DNA from: Halalkalicoccus paucihalophilus | GTDB lineage: Archaea > Halobacteriota > Halobacteria > Halobacteriales > Halalkalicoccaceae | Assembly: GCF_001593955.1 (NCBI RefSeq) | Contig: NZ_LTAZ01000013.1 | Span: forward strand, 62,001-126,000 | Length of the DNA stretch: 64,000 nt | Direction: 5' to 3' | Shown here: positions 14,891-24,838 of the stretch, one piece after another | Numbering within the stretch: position 1 is the stretch's first letter | Layout of the letters: each line of letters opens with the position of its first letter | Notes under the pieces: generated by a model | The model's database searches: none | The model's input: only the letters and a program-made list of their open reading frames with translations | Told to the model about the DNA's origin: nothing | Translations under genes and position numbers: made by a program

Positions 14891-17497
14891 TTAGTTATCT
14901 GTGGCTTGTGGAGTTAATTCGATTTTCTTCGTGCAGGCGTCTTCAACAGCATTGCGAGTATAGAGTAATGGGAAGTACTCACCGTTGACAAACATTTCGA
15001 GTAGGTTATCGTAGAACGGACTCTCGGGATCACCGGATTGACCGGGTACGCTCATCGCCAGTGAATTATCCCATCCACCGACATCGATAACCATCCGCCA
15101 CGATGCACCGGAGGTCAACTGGAACTCATCATTGTAGTTTGCATTCCACACCGTGTACCCGCTTCCTCCCATCGGTTCTGGTCCAACGTTTAACGCTTCA
15201 GTGGCGTCTTCATCGACACCGGATGACATTGCATGCTCGAAGAAGGCCTTCTTCAAATCGCCCCACGCCCACTCATCTCGATCCTCGCCAAGTAACTCTT
15301 CAACCTCGTCAAGTGCATCAGCGAGCGTTGAGAGCAGCAACTCATTACGAGTGGCAACAGGATCTTTTCCAAAGCGTTGCTGGGGTTCTTCGATTGCTTC
15401 AAGGATGACACGGACATCACCCGTCCCGATGTGATTAAACGCCTCCTTCCCGACAAGTTCAATGGTAACTGCTTCTTGCAGATGCTTCTCAAACCATACT
15501 TCTGCCAAAGCTGCTTCGCCCGAATCAGCATCGAGAACAGCATCCCACTCGGTGAGCCAGTCGCGAGCTTTGATCAACCGATCCTCATCTGGATCGGTTT
15601 CAGCAAGCGCCTCGGTGAGAATCCGAATAGGAATTGAAAGGAAATCTGTCTGGAGGTCAGTGGAATCCTCAAGCGAGTGTTTATTCTCTTCGTCAAATTC
15701 GCTGAGAACTTCTGCGATCCGCTGGTACCGATATGGCGCTACCCACTCGAAGCCGATTGGCGGATCGTCTACTGAATAATCATCAGGGAGATTGAAGTGG
15801 TTCGCTGTTGCAATCCAACCTCGATCAGGATTGACCTCCCGTGGCAGATTGGACTGATGTTGATAGCCATCCCATTCATAGCGGCCGTCCCCGGGGACTG
15901 GAAGTAACCCATCCCAGTTGGGCCGAATAGGTGTTCTTCCGCCTGGGAACCATCCAATATTTCCGTCCGTGTCGGCTGCGACTTGGTTCTCCGGTGGCGC
16001 GCCCCACCCCTGCATGTCCGGTGTGAGTTCGCCCTCCATTGCGTCTTGGAACTCATCGATATTCTCAGCACGCATATATCCGATCCCGCCGAAGTAGGCC
16101 GTGGTTCCGGGATCTGTCCAGACAGTCCGGACTGCGAATGCGATGTTCTCGTCGGGATCCTCGTAAATCACCGGCCCGTGCTGAGTAAACTTCAGTTCGA
16201 CTTCTTGATTGTCGCCGTCTCTGATCTCGAAGGTGTCCGTTTCCACGTCCATGGACTCCCAGTCGTCCTCGTAGCGGTACTCGTTTGGATTATTTGGGTT
16301 CGTCTCATAAACATACAGATCTTGTTGGTCAATATAGAAAATCGTGAGTCCAAATGCTGTGTTCCCATTGTGGCCAATCGAGATCCCCGGAAGCCCCGGC
16401 TCGCCTGCTCCAATGACGTCGAACTCAGGGGAACTGATATGCGCGATATATCGTAGTGAGGGAACGTTGTGAGCGCGGTGTGGGTCATTCGCGAGAATCG
16501 GTCGCCCTGTTTCGGTGAGTTCAGGCCCGACCACCCAGTTGTTACTTGCAGATGGTATTTCTTCTTTCTCGTTCATCTGATCCGATTCGTTAGACAGATC
16601 CTTACCAATCGAACCGTCACCGTTCGTGAGGACCGAGAGATCGTCAAGTACCTCGGGATTCCGAATGTCGTCCTCGTTGAATGAAACACTCGTATGTGAC
16701 ATGGTTGCCGCCTCGAAGACATCAAGAACATCTTCGGGGATCAGATCGAGATCGAGTCCGTCCGGAATTTCGATTTCCCAATCGTCGGGATTAAGCCACT
16801 GACGGACCCGTTCGACATCCTCGTCGAACTCCCGGAATGTGATCGCGCGCTCGACTTCACTTGAGACGTTGAGCGTGATCGCATGGACACGCATCCGAAC
16901 GATATCTTCTGGTTCCCAGCGTCGTGGTTCGTAATCGAGTGCCTTGAACTCGACCGGTAGTAGATCAGAATTCTCTTCGGTTTGATCGATGAACGCGTTC
17001 ACGCCGTTGGCAAACCCGGTGGCGATAGTTTCCGCATCGGGTCCGTAGGCTTCCCACTCCTCATCGATATCGCCACGATAACTGAAGAGGCGCGCACCAC
17101 GATCGTGCTTGATCCATTCATCACCAAACACCTCGGACAGTTCGCCTGATGAGCGCCGACGCCAGAGGTCAATCTGCCAGAGGCGATCGCGTGCGGCGTT
17201 GAAGCCCTGCACAAACGCGATATCCTCTACATCATCAGCGTACATATGGGGCACACCCCACTGATCGACGAGGATCTCTGCAGATTCTTTTAGTCCCGCA
17301 ACTTCATACGAGCTCGATTCTCGTTGGTCTGGTGTGTTTTTGGTAGCGGCAGCAGCTAATCCACTGAGTTGAATCGCTCCCAAGGTACTGGCGGTAAGTC
17401 CCCCGAATGCACGCCGTGTGAGTGGCCATGTCCCGAGTTGATCTGTTTCTTTTCTCTGATGGGATGAGTTATCATCTACCATGTTCATGGAAAACAT
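14891..17497 (-). CDS. Penicillin acylase family hydrolase (Tat precursor)
   Basis: 868 residues. Tat-like signal at 28-50 (TRRAFGGLTASTLGAIQLSG), an alpha-subunit region, then the autoproteolysis site at SASNNWVVGP where Ser318 would become the N-terminal nucleophile of the beta subunit, followed by NDPHRAHNVPS and GISIGHNGNTAFGLT, all typical of the N-terminal-nucleophile penicillin amidase/quorum-quenching acylase family. Extracellular amide hydrolysis, for example of N-acyl homoserine lactones or acylated amines, is the family role; substrate unknown. Three possible ATG starts (17497, 17488, 17482). It converges with the repeat protein gene. Confidence 0.88.
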   Translation of the reverse strand: MFSMNMVDDNSSHQRKETDQLGTWPLTRRAFGGLTASTLGAIQLSGLAAAATKNTPDQRESSSYEVAGLKESAEILVDQWGVPHMYADDVEDIAFVQGFNAARDRLWQIDLWRRRSSGELSEVFGDEWIKHDRGARLFSYRGDIDEEWEAYGPDAETIATGFANGVNAFIDQTEENSDLLPVEFKALDYEPRRWEPEDIVRMRVHAITLNVSSEVERAITFREFDEDVERVRQWLNPDDWEIEIPDGLDLDLIPEDVLDVFEAATMSHTSVSFNEDDIRNPEVLDDLSVLTNGDGSIGKDLSNESDQMNEKEEIPSASNNWVVGPELTETGRPILANDPHRAHNVPSLRYIAHISSPEFDVIGAGEPGLPGISIGHNGNTAFGLTIFYIDQQDLYVYETNPNNPNEYRYEDDWESMDVETDTFEIRDGDNQEVELKFTQHGPVIYEDPDENIAFAVRTVWTDPGTTAYFGGIGYMRAENIDEFQDAMEGELTPDMQGWGAPPENQVAADTDGNIGWFPGGRTPIRPNWDGLLPVPGDGRYEWDGYQHQSNLPREVNPDRGWIATANHFNLPDDYSVDDPPIGFEWVAPYRYQRIAEVLSEFDEENKHSLEDSTDLQTDFLSIPIRILTEALAETDPDEDRLIKARDWLTEWDAVLDADSGEAALAEVWFEKHLQEAVTIELVGKEAFNHIGTGDVRVILEAIEEPQQRFGKDPVATRNELLLSTLADALDEVEELLGEDRDEWAWGDLKKAFFEHAMSSGVDEDATEALNVGPEPMGGSGYTVWNANYNDEFQLTSGASWRMVIDVGGWDNSLAMSVPGQSGDPESPFYDNLLEMFVNGEYFPLLYTRNAVEDACTKKIELTPQATDN

Positions 17498-18516
17498 CTT
17501 ACGCTATCTATAAGTAGATTTTCCGTATTTCTTTTAGATTGTAAAAGAGTAAAAAATACATTCGTAAATTTCTATCTGTATATACTAAAATCCATACTTG
17601 ACTATATATTCTATTAATAACAAATTGTCGTCGTTGTTGATCCGTATGAACTGATTTGACACCGAGGTGGCTGCTCAGGAGCTACGGAATTCACGGCCAA
17701 CGCCGACGCTTCGCCCTGTTGAGGGTGTTACGACCACGATCGAACCGCTTAGCCGAGTGGAAAGCGATTGTTCGACTTGATTTGTCTAGCTGGTGTAGAC
17801 AGCTGAGGCAGAACATATTTTTTCGTTTGTATTGAATTCGGTTACAATAAAACTCGAGACCGTCTACGAGAGTATACTAAACTCGAGGAAACATGAACGG
17901 GACGTGTTCGGGCCAGACAATACGGATTAAAAAAAGCCCCGAAAAGGCGTTTATAGGACGTGAGACCGAAGTATTGGGCGGTCAGTCTTCCGCTATAAAA
18001 ACAACAGACAGAGTAGATGACCTCAGAACGATTGACACTGGCACAATCGACCACTGCAGATCCCCGTCCCACCCCATTGGAATGAACGACTAGACTCAAC
18101 TTACGTTTTACGAAGTCTTCCGAAAAAGCCTTGGGGGAGGGGAGTGGTCGGCAGTCAGCGGCCGACACTCACTGAGACGAGACAAACCCCGTTAAGTCTT
18201 ACCCCTACAGTTATTTTATTTATATAATAATTACAACTAGTAAAGGATGTGGTTCTGGGAAGAGAACTACCTCGAGGAACGTTCTCAATGACTGTGAGTA
18301 CTACTAGGGTCACTACAATCGTGAAGTTATATTCTTTACAATCAATTTCAACGACAAACTATCTATTGGCTTGCTATCAAAAACCTCTCCGAAGTGGAGA
18401 GGTTCGAACATGACCGAAGGGTGGGTTTCCTTCAGTGGCGGTTTTCAGGGAGCAACCGCCATCAGTTGGTACTATGTCAATGCACTTAATTTTTGTGGAT
18501 TTACATTTTAAATGCT
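17498..18516. other. Gene-free stretch
   Basis: AT-rich leader of the acylase gene (17500-17640), then about 850 bases without a recognisable product on either strand. Contains the hairpin listed at 18384. Confidence 0.5.
18384..18402. terminator. CCTCTCC hairpin, copy 1
   Basis: CCTCTCC (18384-18390) and GGAGAGG (18396-18402) pair around a 5-base loop. Related hairpins with T runs lie at 35902, 42891 and 57881; no gene ends immediately upstream here. Confidence 0.35.
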
Positions 18517-18699
18517 GGGCGATTCTATCCAGGTCGCAACTCGCTCGTCAAGAAAGGATTAGTGCAAAAAGACAAGGTTGATGGACGAACGAAGGCGTAC
18601 ACGCTAACCGATCGTAATCGGCGCGAACTCACAGCTCGCTGTGAATGGATGGATCAGTCTCTCGGCGGGATTGCCGGCGAATGGACTGAAAGCGCCTGA
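18517..18699 (+). pseudogene. PadR-family regulator fragment
   Basis: GRFYPGRNSLVKKGLVQKDK then VDGRTKAYTLTDRNRRELTA matches the wing and C-terminal part of PadR proteins (compare GRLYPNLDTLVNKGLVEKG in the full copies at 35380, 57359 and 61568). The N-terminal helices are missing, so it is a truncated copy. Confidence 0.65.
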
Positions 18700-18774
18700 T
18701 TACTGCTCGGAGTCGGAGCAAATGGACTCGAACTCTGTTGTGAGAAGTATACCAGTCGGCAGCCAGTAATTGGT

Positions 18775-18915
18775 TCAGTAGCCAGTTGCTTTCCCGTTCT
18801 TGATTGCCGTCGCACTCAGACAGTTGGGACAGCCATAGAGCGTCCCATCGTTGTCAGCGAAGACGCGGTGGAAATCGGCCGTCACGTGCTGACCACACTC
18901 GTCACATTGGGGCAT
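18775..18915 (-). CDS. Small CxxC zinc-ribbon protein, copy 2 (DUF7563-like)
   Basis: 46 residues, differing from the copy at 3561 only at the last position (Tyr for Arg); both CxxC pairs are intact. Like copy 1 it is embedded in a longer duplicated segment. Confidence 0.75.
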   Translation of the reverse strand: MPQCDECGQHVTADFHRVFADNDGTLYGCPNCLSATAIKNGKATGY

Positions 18916-19190
18916 ACTCGCTTATTGTGTAGGATGGTTATCAATATTGGGTCGATATACGTGAGATGCGACAGCAGCGTCCCGGGACTGCTGGGCCCCA
19001 GAAGGTCCACTAAACCGTACAGCGGTCAGTCCGGCTACGTTAGCAGCGAGTACCGCCCGAACGGAATCAGACGAGCCAGACGGAGTATCGATTCTTGTAC
19101 AACAGTCCCTACTGGAGAGTCACAATGTTCAGAAGGCACTGTCTGCCTGATCACGCCGTGGTGTGACATATTTTCCAAGACAGAACTGAC
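18775..19190. repeat. Long dispersed repeat, copy 2
   Basis: Diverged copy of 3561-3960: same order of zinc gene, GTCGATATACGT block and AGCGAGTACCGCCCGAACG block. Its TTGTGCAAC stem is broken (TTGTACAAC at 19094 against AATGTTCAGAAGG at 19123). It runs into a piece of the composite repeat (GTGGTGTGACATA, ~19160). No other gene up to 19335. Confidence 0.7.
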
Positions 19191-19335
19191 GAATTAGTTT
19201 CTATACCGCCATTGCTACAATAGAAGAAGGTTGCTCGGAGCTGTAATCAGAACGGGGGCGTTCATAAAGTAGTTGTAAGTACCACGCTTGTGATGGAGAC
19301 ACATTGAAGTAAGTACCTAAAAAAGACATTCGAGA

Positions 19336-19767
19336 ATGGGAACTATTCTTGTGCCATACGGGAAGGACCCCCATCGAAACACAGTCCTCAAGTTCGCCGT
19401 TGAGCGCGCGGCGGCTGCAAACGATGACCTCTTCGTGTACCATATCAATGAACCCGAGGATACGTCTCCAGATCAAATACAGGCTGAAATCGAACAAACA
19501 ATACAGCAAACGAACTCTGCTGTCGAATTCGAGATAGCAATTGAGGATCTTGGGACAGTACAAGAGAAATTCGAGCAATCGACAATCTCAAAACAGAAAC
19601 AACTGGCCGATATGATCGATTCGCCTGATCGGGACTATGAGTACATTGTTATGGGCAACATCGAACGCGGACCGATTGAGGGGTTTTTCTTATCGAGTAT
19701 GTCTGAAGCCGTTCTTAATACACATGCACTTCCAGTGATGCTCGTTCCAATCAGTAAGACTTCGTAG
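19336..19767 (+). CDS. Universal stress protein (UspA family)
   Basis: 143 residues with the Rossmann-like UspA pattern: opening strand GTILVPYGKDPHRN, acidic middle, and a C-terminal YIVMGNIERGPIEGFFLSSM then SEAVLNTHALPVMLVP. The nucleotide-binding Gly motif is changed (GxxxRGxxxGFFLSSM in place of GxxGxxxxxxxxGS), so ATP binding is uncertain. Single gene; related proteins act in cytoplasmic stress responses. Confidence 0.8.
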   Translation: MGTILVPYGKDPHRNTVLKFAVERAAAANDDLFVYHINEPEDTSPDQIQAEIEQTIQQTNSAVEFEIAIEDLGTVQEKFEQSTISKQKQLADMIDSPDRDYEYIVMGNIERGPIEGFFLSSMSEAVLNTHALPVMLVPISKTS

Positions 19768-20272
19768 AGAGAAACAACGGAGCGGAGAGCGCTATTGAGC
19801 CGTGAACTACCCCCACCTACCGCGCTCGGGGTTGCTCACCACTCATTTGTTGAGGTGGGGGCTTCCTCGTTCAACAACGTTGTCAGACTGGAGAGTCTGA
19901 CAGCCAATCAGATTCCGGAGGAATCTGATGAACGCGACTTGCAGATTCGCAGGGAATCCACAGCGGTCGCAGTCTCCAGAGGCGTGAATTCGGCCCGTCC
20001 CATGCCTATCTGACCGCACTGCGCAGTGTGTGAAACGGTTTGGGGGTTCCAACCCGTTCTACTATCACGCACGAAAACCACTCCAGTGGGATAGTACATC
20101 ACGCTATCGCACACGTCAGAAATACGATTACTGCGAGCGTATCCCCTCCCTACTCGCGGCTTCGCCGCTCGTTGAAGAAGGGGCATTACTCGCCTGTGGT
20201 TCCGGTAATTGGGTTCGGCCTCCCCAGTCGAGTACCAGCGGTAAGTTGTTAGTAGTGACAAAGAGTACTTTG
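19768..20272. mobile_element. Degraded IS200/IS605-type remnant
   Basis: The motif CTCCCTACTCGCGGCTTCGC at ~20146-20165, continuing into a GCGGCTTCGCCGC hairpin and CGCTCGTTGA, recurs at 53202 and, reversed, near 34395, and looks like a transposon end. No intact frame remains. Inferred, since the transposase itself is not readable. Confidence 0.4.
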
Positions 20273-20623
20273 TCACCACTCGGTTTTGTCCTCTTTAAAT
20301 GCTGCATGCTCGACCCATTCCTCAAGCGATGGGTTTTGCCAGTAATGGATCGCCTCTGTTCGCGGATCATAGTCGACAAGATTCACATCAACGAGAGTGG
20401 GAAGACACTGCTCTTGGAGATACGTCTTAGCTGAATCCTCGTACGTCTCGTCGTCTGTCGCCTCAAGCTGTGCTAACTGGGTAGCGAGAGTGTCAAGATA
20501 GATTCCCTCTTCGTCCAGTTGAGTAAGAACGTAGAGTGTATACCGGCGTCGCCGCTCACTCATTAGCTCGAAAATCGTCTCCAGTGAGAGTGTGACAGGA
20601 CAAACAGTGTTCTCCTCACTCAC
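20273..20623 (-). CDS. DUF7344-type HTH protein
   Basis: 116 residues. LETIFELMSERRRRYTLYVL then LDTLATQLAQLEATDDETY, and a C-terminal LPTLVDVNLVDYDPRTEAIH, follow the haloarchaeal DUF7344 winged-helix pattern (leading helix with an RRRxxLxxL core, closing strand DYDxRTxxI). Probable transcription regulator. A related gene is at 56467. No partner gene is linked. Confidence 0.75.
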   Translation of the reverse strand: MSEENTVCPVTLSLETIFELMSERRRRYTLYVLTQLDEEGIYLDTLATQLAQLEATDDETYEDSAKTYLQEQCLPTLVDVNLVDYDPRTEAIHYWQNPSLEEWVEHAAFKEDKTEW

Positions 20624-21059
20624 GCAACCACCTCCTTGCTTTCGGGTGTGCCTGTCGTTCGATGCTGTCCGTGATCATATTATTACCCACAATGCAATAT
20701 AGGCATCACGAAGAGAGATAACGATGTTCCTGGCAAACCCACAGACAGGCCTGTTATCACGGTGGAACATGTTTGGAGACACGTACTAAGAGACGCCGCT
20801 CCTTCTCTTCCGCTGACTTGACACTCTCGCTCAGCAGTCACAGTGTTGTGACGGGTGAACCAGCCGTTTCCCGTGGAATTCCATACGAAACACGACGAAA
20901 CTGAAACGGACCCGTTAGTAATAGACCGCTAGAAGAAGCGGGTGAGAAGCCGATTTAGTGGCTTCTCTCGCGGTGAACGCTCAAAGAGCGTCTCGAGTCG
21001 GCGTCAGGTCACACTCGCACCTCCCGCAGGCGCCACAACAGTGTGATGGGTGAGGAGGT
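20624..21059. other. Intergenic containing a dispersed repeat
   Basis: No gene recognised; 20837-20990 is a repeat also found at 29392-29545. Confidence 0.5.
20837..20990. repeat. 154-base repeat, copy 1
   Basis: Nearly identical to 29392-29545, starting GTCACAGTGTTGTGACGGG (itself a GTCACA/TGTGAC inverted repeat) and ending CGGTGAACGCTC-AAGAGCG. The second copy leads into an HTH_10 fragment, this one does not. Confidence 0.8.
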
Positions 21060-21370
21060 TCATTCGGCCACCTCCTGATGTGGCTGGGTTGTCTCAATGG
21101 TCGCTTGGAGTTCGTCGCTGAACTCCTGGAAGCGCTCACGATCGATGGCCAGCGTCTTGCGGTCTTTGCGGGTCAGTTCTTCGACGAGTGTCTCTCCCAG
21201 ATCGTCCACGAGTCGATCACGCGGTGGACTGTCTCGTTGTGCGGGCGGGATTCCTCTTCGGTCGCGAGAATATCCCGCACGGAACTCGATGGGAGCACGA
21301 ACTTCGAGGGCGTGCGCTTGTACGTCTCAAGGACGAATGAAGTACGAAGGCTCCACCGTCCTTGTCTCGC
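21060..21370 (-). pseudogene. Frameshifted small acidic protein, unknown
   Basis: Two overlapping minus frames join into one plausible protein: PSKFVLPSSSVRDILATEEE then HNETVHRVID, shifting near 21225 to VDDLGETLVEELTRKDRKTL and ending with a TGA at 21060-21062. Reads like a small ribbon-helix-helix or antitoxin-like protein, but the family is not recognised. Confidence 0.35.
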
Positions 21371-21468
21371 TGAACGGTCTTCGATTGTTCGGCTTTCGTA
21401 GATAAGGACGTGCAGGGCGAGACGGATGCAGCAACGTCGCCGACTCCTGGTTTCAGTTCGGAGGTTCC

Positions 21469-22338
21469 ATGACGGCGGAAGATGGTAGTTCCACAACGCC
21501 TTTCTCGACGCTGGGAGTCAACGAACCCATGTCCCCGACTACGAACGGGTGGTCCTTTGGCAAGCGGTTCGGTGTAGCCCTGCTGTTGGGCATACCCGGA
21601 ATCGTGGCGCTCATTGGCTACATTTACTTCACGACGCCAGAGACAGCTGTCCCGTTCGGGCTGTCCCTCCCACTCCTCGCTGTCCTCTCAGCTGTCAACC
21701 CCTTGTTGCTGCTCGGCGTCGCGTGTCTGTTCGGAGCCTACGCAGCGCCGCGAGTGGGCCTGCAGTCGTATGTCATCGACCGGAAGGGGACTGGTGATGG
21801 AATCTGGCAACGCCTCCGAAGCGACATCGGACTGGCCATTGGAATCGGTATCATCGCGGGCGTCCTAATCGTCGTTCTCGATGCGGTGATGATGCCCTTT
21901 GTCGCCCAGGACCTACCCCAATCAGTAATTGGAGCAACGAGGCCGACCGTGCTTGACGTCTTCGCGTACGTACCCGTCCGATTCCTCTACGGAGGGATCA
22001 CCGAGGAACTCATGCTTCGGTTCGGACTCATGTCCGTGCTCGTGTTCGCCGGGTGGCGCATTACTGGTACCCGGGTGGATGGTCCACAACCGGCCGTTGT
22101 CTGGGCTGCAATCGTCATCGCTGCCGTGCTGTTCGGCCTAGGCCACCTTCCCGCACTCGCCCAATCAGTCGATCTCACTCCGGCACTGATCGCGCGGACG
22201 GTCCTCCTGAACGCGGTCGCTGGCGTCCTCTTTGGCTGGCTCTATTGGCGGCGTAGCCTTGAGGCCGCGATGGTGGCTCACGCTTCGTTTCACGTCCCGC
22301 TCGTTGTCCTTTCGCTCGTCCAGGTCGCACTGCTCTGA
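21469..22338 (+). CDS. CPBP family intramembrane metalloprotease
   Basis: 289 residues with about eight hydrophobic segments. The signature YGGITEELMLRFGLMSVLVF contains the EE pair and R, followed by FGLGHLPALAQ with its His and a final AHASFH, the three CPBP/Abi (CAAX-protease-like) motifs. The family cleaves peptides within the membrane; some members protect against bacteriocins. Start at 21469 or the Met at 21529. Stands alone. Confidence 0.88.
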   Translation: MTAEDGSSTTPFSTLGVNEPMSPTTNGWSFGKRFGVALLLGIPGIVALIGYIYFTTPETAVPFGLSLPLLAVLSAVNPLLLLGVACLFGAYAAPRVGLQSYVIDRKGTGDGIWQRLRSDIGLAIGIGIIAGVLIVVLDAVMMPFVAQDLPQSVIGATRPTVLDVFAYVPVRFLYGGITEELMLRFGLMSVLVFAGWRITGTRVDGPQPAVVWAAIVIAAVLFGLGHLPALAQSVDLTPALIARTVLLNAVAGVLFGWLYWRRSLEAAMVAHASFHVPLVVLSLVQVALL

Positions 22339-22499
22339 CTATCTCTGCAGACATTGATACGAGAGGACTCGAGTTTTCCTGGCTAAAACGGCGTTTCTGC
22401 CATCTATCGAGTACTGTACCAACAAATATCCTAAATATTCCAGCGTGGCCGTTACTGTGGTCGTGTTCGTTTTTGTAGCGGAGCAACTCAAGGAGGAAC

Positions 22500-22870
22500 T
22501 CCGAAATACTGACTGATCACACTGTGGTGTGATATGCCTCCGAAGGTCGAATCGACGAAATCGTATCTACTCCCACTACTAAATCGGGAGGAGGTTGCTC
22601 GGAGTTGTGACTATGAGAGGAAGGCGTGCCCGGGGTGGTTATCGTGAGCTATGCGTCTTCGTATTGTCCCGTTGTTAGGACATCACGCTCTCTGCGGGGG
22701 GTGCTCGTTTGCCCGATCACAATGATCGGGCTAGCGATCGGCTGCCTCCTCGTCGATAACGACGAGTTTCTTCCCACGACGCTTCGTCTGCTCGACGTCG
22801 TCTTTGCCCAACTTCTCGAGGAAATCCATGACACGGGCCACAGTTTGTATGTGAGGCTTTGAACCCTCGA
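22500..22870. repeat. Composite dispersed repeat, copy 2
   Basis: Same block order as 4869-5230 (GTGGTGTGATATG, CCGAAGG, GGAGGTTGCTCGGAG, CCCGTTGTTAGGACATCACG, GTTTCTTCCCACGACG), with many substitutions. Confidence 0.75.
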
Positions 22871-22925
22871 CAGCGGCGGATGACTTCGTGATGATTCTAG
22901 TATTGAGCACGAGGCCAGCAGGCAG
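22740..22925 (-). pseudogene. C-terminal regulator fragment, copy 2
   Basis: Minus-strand PAGLVLNTRIITKSSAAVEG then QTVARVMDFLEKLGKDDVEQ and KRRGKKLVVIDEEAADR. It is the longest of three copies (others at 5046 and 27284). Its upstream side runs antisense into the MetRS remnant, so the original N-terminus is gone. Confidence 0.45.
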
Positions 22926-23569
22926 CACGCGGTCTGGATCGATGACTATCTCGATGCCGGACTCGATTCCGATCTGTACCGCTACGATATCACGGCAGGC
23001 ACTGGCTTTCAGCACGACCTCGACTTCTCGTGGGAGTACTTCCAGGAACCGATGAGCTGATCGGGACGATCGGCAACTTATGCTACCGAACGCTTCTATT
23101 TGCTGCTCGGAATTACGATGGGACACCTAACGAGACCCTTGGGAGCGAAGTCCGTGATCGGATCGACGAGGCCTGCACGGCATTTCAAGATGGCATCAAT
23201 GCGTATTCGACGCGCGAAGCAACAAACGCAGGTATCAGGCTCGCTCGATTCGGCAATCAGTATCTCCAACGCCACGAACCATGGTCGCTCACTGACAGCG
23301 ATCCTAAGCGAGCAAGGCAGATCATCCGTGAGTGTGTCCAGCTCGTCAAGACCATCGCAGTTCTTCTTGAGCCAGTGATGCCAAGGAAGTCGGCCCAGAT
23401 CTGGGAGCAGTTAGGTGAGACCAGTTCTGTTCAGACGGCAACGCTCGACACCATGGTCAAACCACCCTCCGTTGAATTTGGAGAACCAAGCGAACTGTTC
23501 GAGCCAATCAGTGACGAGCAGAGAGACGTCCTCAATGAACAGCTCCGAGCGCAACGCACTGAGGAATAA
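22897..23569 (+). pseudogene. metG: Methionyl-tRNA synthetase, C-terminal remnant
   Basis: Before about 23045 the frame gives AVWIDDYLDAGLDSDLYRYD and DFSWEYFQE, then in a shifted frame DELIGTIGNLCYRTLLFAAR, NYDGTP and the helical anticodon-binding domain to EPVMPRKSAQIWEQLG. This matches archaeal MetRS from just after the catalytic core to the C-terminus. A short deletion near 23048 breaks the frame and the Rossmann core with HIGH and KMSKS is absent. The domain alone could still be translated from 23030 (179 residues), but as a synthetase it is dead. Confidence 0.75.
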
Positions 23570-23581
23570 TAGAATCTGGTT

Positions 23582-24745
23582 TCAGCTTGTCCGGAATTTG
23601 TGTCGGTGTTCATTCCGCACTGTCTCATACGCCGCAAGCCCGATGAACAACATCGTGATGCCTCCAAGGGCGACGATGGCGGGCACCTGCACTGCGAGAG
23701 GAGTTAACATGAGGGCGATGATCGTCACGATGAGCCGTTCGAGGCTAATATTCCTGTGATCACGATATCGGAAGGCGTTATGCCCGAGCAGATAGAGGGC
23801 AGCGCCCCCAAAGAGAGCGGCCGCAGCGACTGTCCCAAGCGGCTCACTGACATGAGCGAGCGTCTGCTCGATGCCGAGCGCGATGAAAATGATACTCCCC
23901 ACCATCAAGAGGTGAATGTAACTGTATGAATCGCGTGCCATCCGTGTTTGGTCATGGCCGCTGGCCGCGGCGAGGGTTTGCTCTGCAGCGAGGACGACGT
24001 AGTCGAAGTAAAGCCACCAGAGCGCGATAATGAGGGCGATACCAAACAGGGCTGCGAGGACCACATCGGTGCTGAGGGGGAGCCCTTCCGCGCCGACGCC
24101 GATCGCTATAAGCGACTCGCCCAGGGCGATAATCAGGACGAGCCGATGTCGCTCGACGAAATGACCCACATTGACGTGAAATCCCTCGACACCCCGAACG
24201 AGCACAATCCCATAGTCGATCGCGAGTGCTGCGATCCAGAGACCGCCTGCAAGAGGACCATCGAACAAACCAGCAACGACGAGAAACGCCGGCCCGCCGA
24301 GAAATCCGGGTGCGGCCCGAAGGACGGCGTCATGCGTTTCGGGCGGGGTTGCAACGGCATAGAGAACGACGTGTAGCGCCCGAACGACAAAGTAGGCGAC
24401 GCCGAAGAGTACGCCATCATCACCGAACGCATCAGGAACGGCAAGTGCGACGATAAGCATCGCACTCATTGCAGTGAGGATCACTAGCCGCGCGGGGAGT
24501 CGTTCTTCAGCAGGAACGGCACCAGTGAGCCATGAATAGGTGACCCATGCCCACCACAACGCCGCGAACAACGCCGCACCGCGTATCATACCGGTCCAGG
24601 TGAGATGGTCGACGAGAAATCCTGTGACCTGCGTAAATGCAAACACGAATACCAGATCGAAAAACAGCTCTATTGGGGTGACGTCCTGCTCTGGCATCGG
24701 AGTCGCATCACCCGAATCACCTGCTACTGCTTCCTTTGTGCTCAT
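23582..24745 (-). CDS. LtrA family membrane protein
   Basis: 387 residues, about 10-12 hydrophobic segments. TPIELFFDLVFVFAFTQVTG near the N-terminus is the LtrA (low temperature requirement A) signature, followed by FVERHRLVLIIALGESLIAI, the second conserved block. Family function is poorly defined. The ATG at 24745 is preferred over the preceding TTG. Separated by 93 bases from the HxlR gene upstream on the same strand, so possible co-transcription. Confidence 0.88.
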   Translation of the reverse strand: MSTKEAVAGDSGDATPMPEQDVTPIELFFDLVFVFAFTQVTGFLVDHLTWTGMIRGAALFAALWWAWVTYSWLTGAVPAEERLPARLVILTAMSAMLIVALAVPDAFGDDGVLFGVAYFVVRALHVVLYAVATPPETHDAVLRAAPGFLGGPAFLVVAGLFDGPLAGGLWIAALAIDYGIVLVRGVEGFHVNVGHFVERHRLVLIIALGESLIAIGVGAEGLPLSTDVVLAALFGIALIIALWWLYFDYVVLAAEQTLAAASGHDQTRMARDSYSYIHLLMVGSIIFIALGIEQTLAHVSEPLGTVAAAALFGGAALYLLGHNAFRYRDHRNISLERLIVTIIALMLTPLAVQVPAIVALGGITMLFIGLAAYETVRNEHRHKFRTS

Positions 24746-24838
24746 CAATCTCAGTCAGTGTTACCTGTCATTGCGGCCTAATAATCGCTAATTGCTATCG
24801 CTCTTGAGAGTGAACTCACGCGACTATCCGAGAGGAGT

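Noticed and set aside
23948-24376. 142-codon plus-strand frame inside the LtrA gene
   Set aside because: Antisense of a clear membrane protein gene; charged composition is typical of a shadow of hydrophobic codons.
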